64,000 nucleotides of DNA from Canna indica (taxonomy: Eukaryota > Streptophyta > Magnoliopsida > Zingiberales > Cannaceae): NCBI GenBank assembly GCA_034359265.1, contig CP136896.1, positions 12,555,501-12,619,500 of the forward strand. The letters are read 5' to 3'. Under the pieces are notes generated by a model. That model was not told the DNA's origin. It ran no database searches and saw nothing but the letters and a program-made list of their open reading frames with translations. Position 1 is the first letter of the stretch. Each line of letters starts with the position of its first letter. This document shows positions 10,961 through 23,049 of this stretch, piece after piece. The translations under genes were made by a program, and so were the position numbers.

Positions 10961-11305
10961 TTCACACGTGGATAAAATAGTTTTTTTTAAAAAAATAATT
11001 TTTTATTCATGTTGTTTTTTTTAAAAAAATCATTTTTTAATCCACGTGTGCAGCACATGTGGACATCAAAAAAGTTTTAAATAAATAATAATTTTTTAAT
11101 CAATTTTGAATAAAAATCATTTTTTAATCCACGTGTGCATGCCACGTCACACGATTAACGTGGTAGCTGACGGAATTTTGATGGTGGGATGCAATTAATA
11201 CAAATCTGATAGTTGATGATGCAATTTGGAGAAGTCAAAGTTCAGAATAAATTTGAGACAAAGTTCATAGTTCATGATATATTTAGGTAATTATTCTAAT
11301 TATTA

Positions 11306-12732
11306 TTGCATTTTATATGTAAAAATTTGGATATCAAATTTTACATAATTTTTAATTTTGTTTGTATTGAATTATATTAATTTAAATTTATATATATATA
11401 TAATAATAATAATATAATATTTTATTTATTACATATTGAAATTTGAATGTGTAATTTGATTAATTGTCAACTACTAATTTTCTTAATTTTTTTCATTTAT
11501 TAATTTTTCATGAATGATATTTTTAATTTTTACAATTCTCAACAAAAATATAAAACCTCAAATTGAATAAAATCTCAAATTAATATATATTATATAAAAT
11601 TTTAAGTTCAACAATATAATACTATATCAGACACCTACCTGCTATATAGAGTTATACTTTAAATTAATTCAAAATTTTAAAAATTTCAATTTCAAAAAAA
11701 AAACGTGACTACAAATGTCTCAAGTTGATATATATATTCAAACACAACAAATATTAAATTATTGATCAATCAATCATAATTCATAAAATATATTTTAATT
11801 TTACAAAAAATTGAAATATTCATCAATTAACCACAATATAAGAATTTATTTTAATTCTACCCAAAATTCCAGCTATTGATATATACATCTTAAGTAAAAA
11901 AATTATTTTTAAATATTTCAATTTATTAATTGAAATGATAAATTTGTATTTGAGTTATTTAAATTTTTTAAGCTAACTTTATTCATTCAAAAGTTCATAT
12001 TAAATATTAATATTATATTAATTAGATAAACTGAATATATTATATGTTTAGGTAGCTATTTATTTGAAAAAATATTAATTTATTGATCAACACATTTAAA
12101 GCAAGAGCTCAGCCAATTATTTTTGTATTTTTACATTTTAATTTTTATAATTTATTTTTAACATTTTAATTTTTATAATTTAAAGTAAGAGCTCTCAACA
12201 AGTTCATATAATTATTTTTGCACCGGATCATGAGACACACAAGATCGCATCACTCCCGACTCCAAACAAGAACATCTTCAATTTTTTTTTACAAATTTAT
12301 TTTTTAATTGACTTTCCTAGCAATTGATATTTTCTAATTTCTAATTTATTAATTTTTCAATTAACTTTTTATTACCACGTGTCATTTCAAAAAAAGATTC
12401 TGTTAAATAAATAACTTTGAGTTAATAGATGGGGTATTTTTGTTAATTTTATAAAGTTTAGTTTTTTATTTTGTCTAATTTTAAAATTTATAAAGATAAT
12501 TACTAATGAATCATAATTTATGGGAGATTTTTGTTATTTACCCTAATTAAAAATTTACTATTATCATTAAATTTAAGTCCATTATTGTAATATTCATCTT
12601 TATGTTTAATTTTATTAATAAATAACTATGTTTATATCTTAATGGGTAATTATGTTTTTTTTTCTTTCTATATATTAATATATATAGAATCAATTTTATT
12701 ATTACCATTAATTTAAAAAAAATATTAAAAAA
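11306..12732. other. AT-rich intergenic DNA
   Basis: Very AT-rich with tata and ataata runs near 11385-11425. I see no coding potential. Part of it may be the body of the Helitron whose 3' end lies at 12767. A possible 5' end is the near-palindrome tctatatattaatata at about 12667, which would give an element of only about 100 bp. Confidence 0.5.
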
Positions 12733-12767
12733 ATTATCCCGTCGCGAAGCACGGTAATTTTCCTAGT
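12733..12767 (+). mobile_element. Helitron-type 3' terminus
   Basis: The sequence ends CTAGT followed by T, and shortly before it is the short hairpin ccgtcgcgaagcacgg (CCGT pairs with ACGG, GC with GC, GAA loop). A terminal hairpin plus CTRR-T end is the usual plant Helitron 3' signature. The 5' TC end is not placed with certainty, so only the terminus is annotated. It stops about 48 bp before the putative TATA box of the next gene. Confidence 0.55.
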
Positions 12768-12814
12768 TTATGGTATTTTTAGTATTTTATTGCATGACAA
12801 CGAACTTTTCCGGA

Positions 12815-12820
12815 TATAAA
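12815..12820 (+). promoter_or_regulatory. Possible TATA box of the DUF1218 gene
   Basis: tataaa in cggatataaaggac lies 203-208 bp before the start codon. A gt/ga-rich 5' leader (gtgtgt at 12984-13000, then gagaga) follows. The spacing fits a plant promoter with a leader of about 170 bp. Confidence 0.4.
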
Positions 12821-13022
12821 GGACAAGTAAAAACTATTTTTATTTAATTAATATGTCAATTATTAATATTATTTGGTCTTTACTCTTTAGTGCCGTCAAC
12901 TCAGCAAGAAGACACTGGTCAATGCCTGTCCCCATACTTCCTCACTCGCTACCAAAAGTTCACGCTGAGACACAGTGTGTGCGGTGTGTGTGTGTGTGTG
13001 AGGGAGAGAGAGGTTGTCGGCG

Positions 13023-15508
13023 ATGGAGAAGAATGTGGTGATGATCTGCGCGTTTGTGGGCTTTCTTGGGCTTGTTTCTGCTGCGCTCGGCTTCGCTGCA
13101 GAGGCCACAAGGATCAAGGTTCGCCAGCTTAATGTGATAATGAACTTGCTTTCTTCTTTGTTCATGAGCTTGATGATTTGTCCATCGTAGTATTCTTTTC
13201 TTTCTTTTCTCGAGGCTAATGTTTAGCCGTCTCCGTCCTTTCTCTGTACTCCTACACAAATGGCTGGAGGGCTTTGATGATTTGCTTTCACCTTCCCTAT
13301 CATGTGGAAACCGCTCAGCCGTTTGTCCTTTGAGAAAGCCGTCATCTTGGAACCGGATCCAGTTATGATCTTTTTTTTCCCCTTGTTATCGCTTCAAGGC
13401 TTGTAAAGTTTAGAATTGAAACTTGTTACTTTTTGGTATCAACTGTTATAGGGGTTTTTGATCTTTGCATACCTGGCAAGCTTTCTAATCCTTCTCCCCT
13501 TTGACGTACTAGGGTTTATAAGGTTTTAAAGCTGAGTCTTTTCAAGTAAAAGGTCTGTTTTTGGTGTCACTACTCTCGTAATAGCCTGATCTTGCAATCC
13601 CCGGTTGTATTTTTCTTTCAAAAAAGTATCTACTTAACTCTTAATATTTCCACGCCCCCATTATCGCATTAGGGTTTGTAGGTTCTAAAGACTGTATCTT
13701 GTTCAATGTTAGCTAGAAGGGTACAATTTTGGTACCAGTACCGTTTCCTCTGGTAAAAATGGCTATCTCTGTATCCCAGTTGCCAATGACGAATTTTACC
13801 TTATTAAGTTCATCTGAATAAAATTCTTGCTCCAATTACATACCATACACAAGCAATCAGTAACGTTATACTTTTCAAACCCAAGACTAATGAAGGTTGC
13901 CTAAACCTATTGTCCCCTCTAATGCAATAGAATTGCAGGTTGAGAAGGCTAAATTTTGTTATTAGAAGTGCCATTACTGATTTCTATGTTGAAGGCCTAA
14001 TCTTTAGATCCCTGGTCGTTTTCTCTTTATTCAGTAAGGCTGGACTAATTAAGTTGTTCTTTACTGCTATCAGTTATAATGTTTCATTTGCACTTTCCAG
14101 AAGATTGTTTGCAGGTTATTTTTCAATTTGTGTCTTGTTAATATCGGCTAAATGGATTTGCTAATTAAAGTAAATATTAAATATCCAACTTCTGATCCAC
14201 TAAAAAGGTCTCAACTAATTAGTGAGAATTTGTTGGTTAATGTTAAAAGATGATTAAATTGTTGCACATTTACATTGCTTTTTTTGTCCAGATAAGCTTG
14301 TACTTGGTTAAGAAAATCTTCATTAAGCCATAGGATTCATGCCTTTTTTTCATCAAGTATAATTTTCTTTTTCCCTTCAACCTCTACTCTGTAGGTTTCT
14401 GATGTGCAAACAACAACACTAGGTCAATGCACCTACCCGAAGACCCCTGCATTAGCACTTGGTTTAATCTCAGCAGTGGCTCTTATGGTAGCTCAGGCCA
14501 TCATAAATACTGTAGCTGGGTGTATATGCTGCAAGAAGTATCCAAATCCATCAGATACCAACTGGACAATTGGGTTGATCTCCTTCATTGCTTCTTGGTA
14601 ACTTGACCTTTAAGTTGTTTTTACATGCATACATTTATCTATATGGGAAAAACCTGTTGATTTTTTGATGCATTACTTTCTTACTTATTTTGTTAACAGA
14701 CTATACCTTTTATTATACTCTGGAGCATAAGAAATCATAAATAAGTTTCATGTTTCTGGCAGTTTACTTGGCTAAGTTGGCTTCACTAAGCTACGTTCTT
14801 TTGGTCAATTCTTTTCTAAATTTCCGAGGTGAAAAATTGTCATGCTAAATGCATAACAATTGGAATCAAATTCTGCTTGTTTCAGTAACTCAAGTAACAC
14901 AGGTTTTGCACTTCTAGATAAAATAATACATTCATGAAAATAAGGTTACAATATAAATATGTTGCTTAACTACGAACATACTTGTCATGGAAGGACTCGG
15001 CGTACTTAAAAGTTTCTCGAGTGTCTATTAGTGTTCTTGATAGCGAGAGTATCAGCATGTCAAACATAAGAACCACTGTGCTTCAGATTGAACTAATATA
15101 TGTTTGTTATCAAGTGTTTTCATCTAAAGCTGATGCTTAAGGTGGGTTAATGCCAGGAACTTACCATTTTTTCCTAATCATAACAGGATTACTTTTATAA
15201 TAGCATTTGTTCTCTTGTTGAGTGGTGCTGCCCTAAACGACCAATGGGGACAGGAAAGGATGTACTTCGGAGAATATTGCTACGTCGTCAAGGCTGGAGT
15301 CTTTACTGGAGGGGCAGTCTTATCTCTTGCAAGCGTTGCTCTGGCTATTGTTTATTATGTTTCATCATCACTGCCAAAGAACATACAGAATTGGAGTTCG
15401 CAACAGAATCAAGGCGTCGCAATGGGTCATCCTCATATTCCACCTGTGAATGCGAGCAACCCAGTGTTTGTGCATGAAGATACATATAATCGACAGCAGT
15501 TTCCCTGA
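13023..15508 (+). CDS. DUF1218 family four-helix membrane protein
   Basis: Three exons join in frame: 13023-13118, 14395-14597 and 15187-15508, with GT-AG introns, giving 206 residues. Residues 1-26 form a hydrophobic signal-like segment (MEKNVVMICAFVGFLGLVSA). Three more hydrophobic helices lie at about 50-72, 89-112 and 133-160. Family marks are GQCTYPK near the first outer loop, the Cys cluster AGCICC, SDTNWT before helix 3, and GAALND / YCYVVKAGVF before helix 4. Length and layout match plant DUF1218 proteins, some of which affect organ symmetry or lignified walls and localise to the ER or plasma membrane. The role here is not known. The start is the first ATG and the polar tail ends at TGA 15508. 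No defect is seen. Confidence 0.93.
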
Positions 15509-16100
15509 AAATAACCATCATTTTTGGGCTGGCCAACAATTCCTAGATCATTATGCTTTGGAGCCCTGGTGGCATGCAAATTTTAGTGACGGGCAATTAG
15601 CAGGATTTTAGATATATCTTATCCTGCAACAGCTCTGTATGGGCTTATCATCGTTTGCACAAGGCTTGAACATATCATTTGCATGTAATAATCAAACATT
15701 TATTGAGGGCTAGTGTATATTACTTCATTTGCAGTGTGAAAAATGAGGTGCTTCTGGTGGGGCAGGTCATGCATATGACTGCATTCAATTGCAATATTTA
15801 GGGCAATTTAGCCTGTCAGTGGTGAATGAACAGTATTCAATTGCCAGTTTGTGGTTGGGTTATATGCCTCTAAATCTAGGGAATTGCTGTCATCTATAAT
15901 TTGACTATGAGTGTCATTAAATGCATTGATGATCGTAACACGTAATGCAGAATCCAACGGGCATAGATTTGTGGTATAATTTGCATGGCTTCCTGGTTTT
16001 GCAGGGCATTGTGGCAGGGGAGACATTAAATTCCATGTGCAGATGTTTTGGCGTTCACAGTTTGTCCATGAGAATTTTCAAACAGCGAATTTCGTAAAAG
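15509..16100 (+). other. 3' UTR and downstream flank of the DUF1218 gene
   Basis: No coding signal. The stretch is moderately AT-rich and probably contains the transcript's 3' UTR and poly(A) site (an aataatcaaa stretch near 15690). The exact end cannot be fixed. Confidence 0.5.
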
Positions 16101-16809
16101 AGAATAAGGTATATTTTTATTTTCAAAAATAAAATTTTTATTATTTTTTTAAAAATTAAAAAATAAATATTCATGTCCTCAGATTATCCTCTACAAATCA
16201 TTTTCAACTGGTTTAATCAATTTTAAATAGGTTCGGGAAATTTATCCTAAATTCATAATAAAATTATAAAAAATTTATTATTCATAGATAAATCACTTTC
16301 ATAATTTGTATCGGCAAAATAATTTTTTTAGAATTGAAAATTAATTTTTTTTTATCATTTTCAATTGGCTCGATCAATTTTAAACAGGTTCGGAAATTTC
16401 ATCCTAAATTCATAATAAAATCATAAAAAAAATTATTATTCATAGGTAAATCACTTTCATAACTTGTATCGGTAAAATAAATTTTTCAGAATTGAAAATC
16501 AATTTTTTTTCACCATTTTCAACTAGTTCGGCCAATTTCGAACTAGTTGAAAATGGTGAAAAAAAATTAATTTTAACTCTAAAAAACTTTTTTTTATATA
16601 CAAATTATGAAAGTGATTTACCTATGAATAATAATTTTTTTATAATTTTATTATGAATTTAGGATAAATTTTATGAACCTATTTAAAATTGGCTAAATCA
16701 GTTAAAAATAATATACCGAGGATAATCTAGGTATATGAGTATTTATTTTCTGATTTAGAAAAAAAAAAATAAGAATTTTATTTTTGAAAATAAAAGTATG
16801 TCCTATTCT
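16101..16809. mobile_element. AT-rich foldback element
   Basis: The left end agaataaggtata and the reverse complement of the right end (agaataggacata) match, and both arms continue through shared blocks such as attttcaaaaataaaa and aaatcactttcataa. The centre is a near-perfect palindrome around 16523-16555 (ttcaactagttcg ... cgaactagttgaa). The left half contains two direct copies of the arm (about 16195-16300 and 16355-16490). I find no clear target duplication, so the superfamily is open. Confidence 0.7.
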
Positions 16810-17064
16810 TATCTAGATCCATGATATTCGAATGCTCAAATGGAATCTACTTTTTCCTTGCAGATCAAAGTGGATTAACATCATTATTTGCAATTAGTAT
16901 ATTTCGCCAACTGCATTTTACAGCAATTTTTCAAAGTTGGATTAATTTTTATGAAAAATTTCCAAACTCAAAATAGGGACTCACAAAATCTTCAGTCCGA
17001 AGTCAAAAAGAAAGTTAGAATACCTATTTCAATCTTTTATATTTTTTGAAAAAAATTAAGCTGC
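16810..17064. other. Short unassigned spacer
   Basis: AT-rich DNA between two small transposons, with no gene or motif that I can support. Confidence 0.5.
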
Positions 17065-17067
17065 TTA

Positions 17068-17896
17068 GGGCCTGTTTGATTAGCGAAACCAAGTATATTT
17101 TCATGGTTTCAATTTCACTGAAATCAAAACTGCTTACGAAAACGTGTTTGGTTTAGTGTTTTCGTGAAACTGAATCGAAACCAGAATGAAAACGAAACCA
17201 GTTTTCTTAATAAAAATGAAAACAACAGAATGTTGTTTTCTGTGGTTTCGAGACTGTCGATTTCGTTATCAAAATGCTGTGGTAATTTTGTAATTATAAA
17301 TATTTTTTATAAAAATAATTAATTTAAAAATAAATCAAACTATATCGAATTTTTAAAAATAAAAATAAAAATCATCATTTTTAACTCAAACTTTTATCTT
17401 AAATTTATAAAATAATTAAACCAATTTATATCTAATTGACTCAAATCCAAATTTTAAATAACTCAATTTTCTTAAAGTTGATCTATTTATAATTTAATCA
17501 AACCTAATTTTAGATCATTGGACTTGTTTTTTTTTGAAATTTTATAATAACTATTAATTAATTTTTATATCTAATTGAACAAAAAAATCTTAAATTACCA
17601 ATAACTTAATTAATTAAATCATTTAAATATTTTGTAACCATATTAACAAATATTTAATTTTGTAAACTAACTAAATATTTAATTACTACTAAAAATGTTG
17701 AAGGAAAATTAATATTATTTTTTATAATCAAATAAATATTTACTGGTTTTAACTAACTAAAACTGATGTTGTTTTTATTAACCAAACGCGTTTTCAGAAA
17801 ACTGAAAACTAGAAACCAAAACCAAGTTTTCGAAACCAAGTTTTCAGTTTCACTGAAACCAAACCAGAAAATAATTTTCGCTAACCAAACAGCACC
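17068..17896. mobile_element. Tourist-like (PIF/Harbinger-type) MITE, copy 1
   Basis: The ends gggcctgtttgattagcg and cgctaaccaaacagcacc are imperfect inverted repeats flanked by TTA at 17065-17067 and 17897-17899. Subterminal blocks of tttcagtgaaac / gtttcactgaaa type lie inside both ends. The 829-bp element is a reverse-complement relative of 60299-61110. It has no coding capacity. Confidence 0.85.
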
Positions 17897-18790
17897 TTAA
17901 TGATTTTGCATGAAAATTTACCACACTCAAAATTCTATATATAGTTTTTTTTCGTTAAAATAAAATTATTATTTTTTAATCATGTATGTCTCTTGAAATA
18001 CTAGAAATCTATTTAGTTTATGGCTAATTGAATATTTCGCTCGATCAAATTTGATTTGATTTTAGTGGGGCTTGGTCTCGAGCCTTGCTCTCAGTGTCGC
18101 TTCGGAATCTTGATCAAGACTCTTCGGAGTCTTGATTGCTGCGTGCGAGCGCCTCGGGTTTGTCGCACCGCTTCAGCTTCCTTATAAGCTGAGTGATGCC
18201 AAACCCTAGCGCTTTATGTGCCGCTCCTCTTCTGCCTTCGCCTCAGCAGCCGCCTCCTCGTCCCCTCGATGGTGATCAAGATATGCTTACTGTGCTGGAG
18301 GCGTCGGCCTCTGGTGTCTCCTCCTCCCCATGCTCTGTGGATGTTCCTTCTTCCCCTGTGTCATTGCTTCCTCAAATTGAGAGAGCGGGGGTGGTCCCTG
18401 CTAAACCATCCTCAGATCTGCCTCATGGTCCCTCGCTTGCTCCAAAAAATTACCTTATCCCTTCGGGCTCTGGCCAAGATCTGGCTCCGCCGCGATCTTG
18501 GGCCCAAATTTTGAAAGGTTCGTCTTCTACTGTTTCTTGTCCTAGTGCTTCTTCTACACTTAATTGGATTCTCTCTTCTTCGTCGGATCGTATTATTTTT
18601 TCGGATGAACAAATTCTTGCTTGGAGAGTGCCTTGGGAAAATGCCCTAATCGGAAAATTATTGCTTGAAAATTTTTAAATAAACCTCCTTTTATGGTCTT
18701 GTTATGGTTTCCCGTCAGTCTTGGATGTAGACGAAGGTTTTTTTGTGTTTTGATTTATTTCAATTGAGCAGGCGAATCTTGTCTTGACTG

Positions 18791-20640
18791 TGTTGGCTTA
18801 AAGTTTTCAACATTGGTCTTAATCTCGGTTTTGATGATAACAAATATGAAACTAATATTTCATTGAGAAATCTTTCAGGTTCCAAGTCGGTCAGCGCTCG
18901 GCGTCCCCGATCGGAAAAATCGAAGATATCGGAAAAATCGGCAAGGACGCTCGTCGGCGCTCGAGATTCTTCAAGAAAATAGAGTTTAGGTTTAGGGTGT
19001 CTAGATATGTTGTATATCCTCTTTATGATGGAAAGAACCCTAAAACCAAATCCAAAACCCAAAATATGAAAACTCGGAAACCGCCCTGAATTCACTAAGC
19101 CAAGGGAGCTCCTTGGAGGGCTAAATGCCCTAGACATTTTCTTGACATAAAAAATGGCGGTAATTGTTCCTTGGGTAGAAATTAGATGACGAGATATTTT
19201 TAGAGATTTTTTGGAAGCTTTTAGCCTACCTATACTTGACTCGAAAAGTTAGGAAATTTTAGTTTTCGGAAAATTTGTACTAGACCCCAAAAACTAGATT
19301 TTGATTTTTTAGATATTTTTTTTGAATCCAAATGGGGGTAATTCTTATATAACATTTATGTTTTAAAGTTATTAACTTAAAGTTAATAAATGTTTTATAA
19401 GTAGGCTTAGCGAAAATGGAACCCAAACGAGCAGAGAAACAAAGCAAACCAAACTGCCCAGTCTAGGTTCGGTCGACCGAATGATGTTGAAAAATGGCAG
19501 TAGCCATTTCGGTCGATCGGTCGATCAATCGAACAGCGCCAAAAAATGGCAGTAGGCTACTTCGGTCGACCGACCGAGGCTAAAAATAGGCAGTAGCTAC
19601 TTCGATCGACTGATCGGTCGACCGGATTGAGGATCGCTGAATCGCATCTCTGGCTTTAGGCTTCGGTCGATCGGATCATGGATGAGAAGAATCGCGTCTT
19701 ATTCGGTTGACCCATCGGTCGACTAGACAGAGCGATTAATCCACAGAAAGCCAGCAATCACTCGAGCGGTCGATCGATCAGTCGACCGACGATCGACCGA
19801 CAAGCAATCGAACAGCGGAAACGGCTAGTTTTTCGCCCGTTGAGCCGCCCGTTACATTCTATTTCTTCTTGGCTCTATAAATACCCAAACCCAGCCTTCC
19901 TTAAAAAACTTTTGATCACTCCAAAACTTTATTGAGTCATCCTTGATCAATTCCAAAGCTTTCATTGAGCCAATTTTTAGAGAAACCCTAGCTTTGATAT
20001 CTCATCCCTTTGATTGAGTCTTACCTTCATTGTTTCATCATCAAAGGCATCAAGAGGAAGCTAGGAATCTTGTTGTGGAGCTAAGTACTTCATTGATTGA
20101 TTTATTGCTCCATTTATTGGTGTATTTTATTGTTTATTTCATTGTAACTAAACCTGTGTAAACCTAGGTTGCTAGGTTTGATTGAGTTGGTAGTTACCTT
20201 GGTGTTAAGGCTTAAACCCACCGTTATAAACATAGTTTACTAGGATTAGTTGAGTTGTCCCTTAGGGTTGAGGTGGAAGAGTGCTCTCGGTAAGAAGGCA
20301 GAGACTTCCGGGTGTGGAAGTGCCTTAGGTTGAGAGTGAGACTCTTTGGGTTAAAGTCCTCTTTGTAAGGGAAATGATTTAATCTAGTAAACTAAGTTTA
20401 GAAATCCTAAGTGGGGTGCTTAGGTAGTGGAGTAGGCATTGGGGCCGAACCACTATAAATCTATGTGTTAGCATTGAAATATTATTTGTATTGATTGCAT
20501 TATTATTTATTGCTTCCGAATTTAGTTGTCAAATTATAAATTGCCTAAGTAGTTTAAGAAAATGATTAAAACCAGAATTAGGCAAATCGATTTAGTTAAC
20601 ACACTATTCATCCCCCCCCTATGTTCAATTTCACCCAACA
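18791..20640 (+). mobile_element. Solo LTR (TGTTGG...CCAACA family), 1850 bp
   Basis: It begins TGTTGGCTTAAAGTTTTCAA, like the LTRs of the first element, and ends in CCAACA, the exact inverse of the first six bases. The flanks are gactg (18786-18790) and tactg (20641-20645), a 4-of-5 match for a target duplication. It holds the palindrome cluster (about 19466-19805) and a TATA box (19876-19883). No primer site or interior adjoins it, so it is a solo LTR left by LTR-LTR recombination. It interrupts LINE ORF1. Confidence 0.88.
19466..19805 (+). repeat. U3 palindrome cluster in the solo LTR
   Basis: Dense ggtcgaccga, tcgatcggtcg and tcgatcgatcag motifs lie at the same place relative to the TATA box as in the complete element, although the surrounding sequence is considerably diverged. 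Confidence 0.7.
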
Positions 20641-21069
20641 TACTGGAGGTCTCTAGTCTTTCCGATGTGATAATATTCATTTGGTTTTTTCGAAACCCCT
20701 TTTTAAACCCTTGAATGAAGTTTTTTCATTCGCTTCGGTTTGGATTCGCTTACAGTCTCTCCCTCTGGAATATTGGAATAATGATTCCATTTTTGCTATT
20801 GCTTCTTGTGTTGGCTCCGTTTTGCGTATTGATGATCGATTTTCTCTTTTCGAATAGGATCGTTACATTAGGGTTTGTGTCCAAATAGATTTGGCTCGTC
20901 CGATTCGTCAAGGCATTTGGATTGGAGATCTAGGGAATGATTTTTTTCAACCTATTGTTTATGAAAATTCACCGGAGCTTTATTTTCAATGCGACATCAT
21001 CGGTCACAATGAACATTCTTGTCGTCGTTTGCTTGATAAATCAAATGTTTCTACTTTGTAAAATTGATA

Positions 21070-23030
21070 ATGCTACTCCTTTTTTAACTTCCACTGTTTA
21101 TGCTAGTACCGAATTGCATGTTAGAAATTCTTTGTGGAATTCTTTTGGTAATCTTGATCTCTATGCTTATCCTTGGCTCATTATTGGTGATTTTAGTAGT
21201 ATCTTAAATGCTGTAGATAAATTTGGAGGTGTATCTTTTAGCATGAATAATTCATTTATAAATTTTATCTATAACTCTGGTTTAATTGATTTGAGTTATA
21301 AGAGTAACAAATTCACCTGAACCAATAATCGTAGTGGTTTAGCAAAAATCCTAGTTAGGCTTGACCGTAGTTTTGCAAATGCTGGTTGGCTTCACTATTT
21401 TGACAATGCTGAAGTGACCCATTTAAATAGGACCACCTCTGATCATAGGCCAATTCTTTTACATATTCATATTGGTAATCAGAATAGAAGTAAGCTTTTT
21501 AAGTTTCAAAATTTTCGGATTGAGTATAATGATAGTTCTGATGTTATTTCTAATACTTGGAATTCTCAAATTTTTACTTCTAATCCTAGTAGTCTATTCT
21601 TCAAATAGTTGTCTGCTACTAGACATGCTCTTTCTGTTTGGAATAAGAATAATTTAGGTAGATTAGAGGATATCCTAGCTGAAACAAATAATAATATCAA
21701 TCTTTTAGAGTCGAATATGATCCACTTCTTCAATCTAACTCTGAGGCTTTGCTGTGTAGTCTTCATAATAAGGCTATTGCTTTGAAAAGGCAAATTTACC
21801 TAAAATTGTGGGGTAAATTTAAACAAAGTTGGATTGAAGATGATAATAGAAACACTATTTTTTATCATAGAATTGTCACTACGAGGAGAAGGCTCGATTA
21901 TGTTCATTCTAATGTTATTATTAATTATATTAATCATATTTTGCATGAATTTGTCGTTTGCTAGTCTCAGGTGTGGTCCTCCTCTAGTAGCATGCATAAC
22001 TCTTATGATTGGCCTTCTTTTAACTGTATTTTGGATGAGTTCAAGACCTCTTTGGCTGCACCTTTTACTTATGATGAAATTTGGAATGCTGCTAAGTCTA
22101 TCGGCAATGGAAAAGGTCCTGGTCATGATGGCTTTACTGTTGATTTTTTTGAGAATTATTGGAATACTATTTCTAACGATTTTGTTAATTGTATTACTGG
22201 TTTTTTTTTTCAATTCTGGAACTCTGCTTGAGAACTGGAATAATACCATGCTTACATTCATTCCTAAAAAGGTTTCTCCTACTTCTGTTAGGGATTTTAG
22301 ATCTATTTCCCTCTACAATTTATCTTATAAAATTCTTTCCAAAATCATTGCAAATAGACTTAAAGTTTATCTTCCTTTTATTATTTCGCAAGAGTAATAT
22401 GCTTTTATTAAAGGTAGCAGCATCCATGGTAATATTTTTATTATTCTAGAGATTACTCATTCTTTTTATAGTTCTAAGAGCTCTACTCCTTTTATTATCA
22501 TAAAAATTGATTTGAAAAAAGCCTTTGATACTTTGAGTTAGGATGTTGTTTTACATATTATGAATTGATGTTGTTTTCCTTCTAAGTTTGTTAACTGGAT
22601 TAAGTCTTGTATTACTACTACTACTTTTGCTTGTCTTGTAAATTCTAAGCTAGCTAAATTCTTGAGCTCTCATAGGGGAGTTAGACAAGGGGATCCACTC
22701 TCCCCTTTCCTTTATGTGTTAGTTGCTCAAACTCTTACTACTCTTCTTAATAAGGCTGTTAATGATGGGGCTTTGACTCCTTTTAAGCTCAAAGACATCT
22801 TTTTTTTCTCATCTTATGTTTGATGATGATGTGGTTATTACTTTAAAAGCAAATCAAAGGAGCTTAAGTTCCCTCACTAGGATTCTTAATCACTATAAAA
22901 CTTTAACTAGTCAGAAGGTTAATTTGAGTAAATCAAACATATTTTTTCCTAAGTATACTCCTTCTCATGTGAAAAACAAAATTTGTTCTTTTTTAAATAT
23001 GACTTGTGGCTCTTTTCCTTTTAAATATCT
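21070..23030 (+). pseudogene. LINE ORF2 relic, 5' part (endonuclease C-terminal half and reverse transcriptase)
   Basis: Endonuclease marks are WLIIGDFSSILN, the GLIDL segment, RLDRSFANAGW and SDHRPIL. Reverse transcriptase marks are KGPGHDGFTVDFF, FIPKK, DFRSISLYN, the IKIDLKKAFD block, GVRQGDPLSPFLYVLV, and FDDDVV in place of the catalytic FADD box. The N-terminal endonuclease segment is deleted. Stops and frameshifts recur, and most stops replace Trp or Gln codons (for example TGA 21318 and TAG 22539). The CACTA element cuts the frame at 23030. Confidence 0.85.
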
Positions 23031-23049
23031 CACTACTAAAAATTGGTTC

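Larger units (their letters stand above)
9132..11296. mobile_element. Pack-MULE with ~290-bp TIRs and captured host gene fragments
   Basis: The left end (gggtaattacctaaatata) and the reverse complement of the right end (gaataattacctaaatata) stay alignable for about 290 bp, including the paired cacacgtgga blocks. A perfect 9-bp target duplication taattatta flanks it at 9123-9131 and 11297-11305. Long TIRs and a 9-bp duplication are the signature of Mutator-like elements. There is no transposase. The GC-rich interior holds pieces resembling an AAA-ATPase gene, a bHLH gene and, in antisense, a carboxylesterase gene, each broken, which is the Pack-MULE arrangement. Confidence 0.9.
18196..21060 (+). 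pseudogene. LINE ORF1 relic (DUF4283, degenerate zinc knuckle), split by a solo LTR
   Basis: A frame begins at ATG 18196 with a Pro/Ser-rich N-terminus, then PPRSWAQILKG and WRVPWENALIGKLL, the start of the plant LINE DUF4283 domain. A stop occurs at 18676-18678. After the solo LTR the frame resumes at 20641 and runs in pieces to a knuckle-like YFQCDIIGHNEHSC near 20975-21025, where the first Cys is Tyr. The ORF1 C-terminus is missing, because endonuclease sequence follows almost at once. It would have been the RNA-binding protein of the element and is now non-functional. Confidence 0.75.

Noticed and set aside
12853..13259. Several overlapping open frames on both strands upstream of and over DUF1218 exon 1
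   Set aside because: They come from the gt/ga-rich leader and from shadow frames of exon 1.
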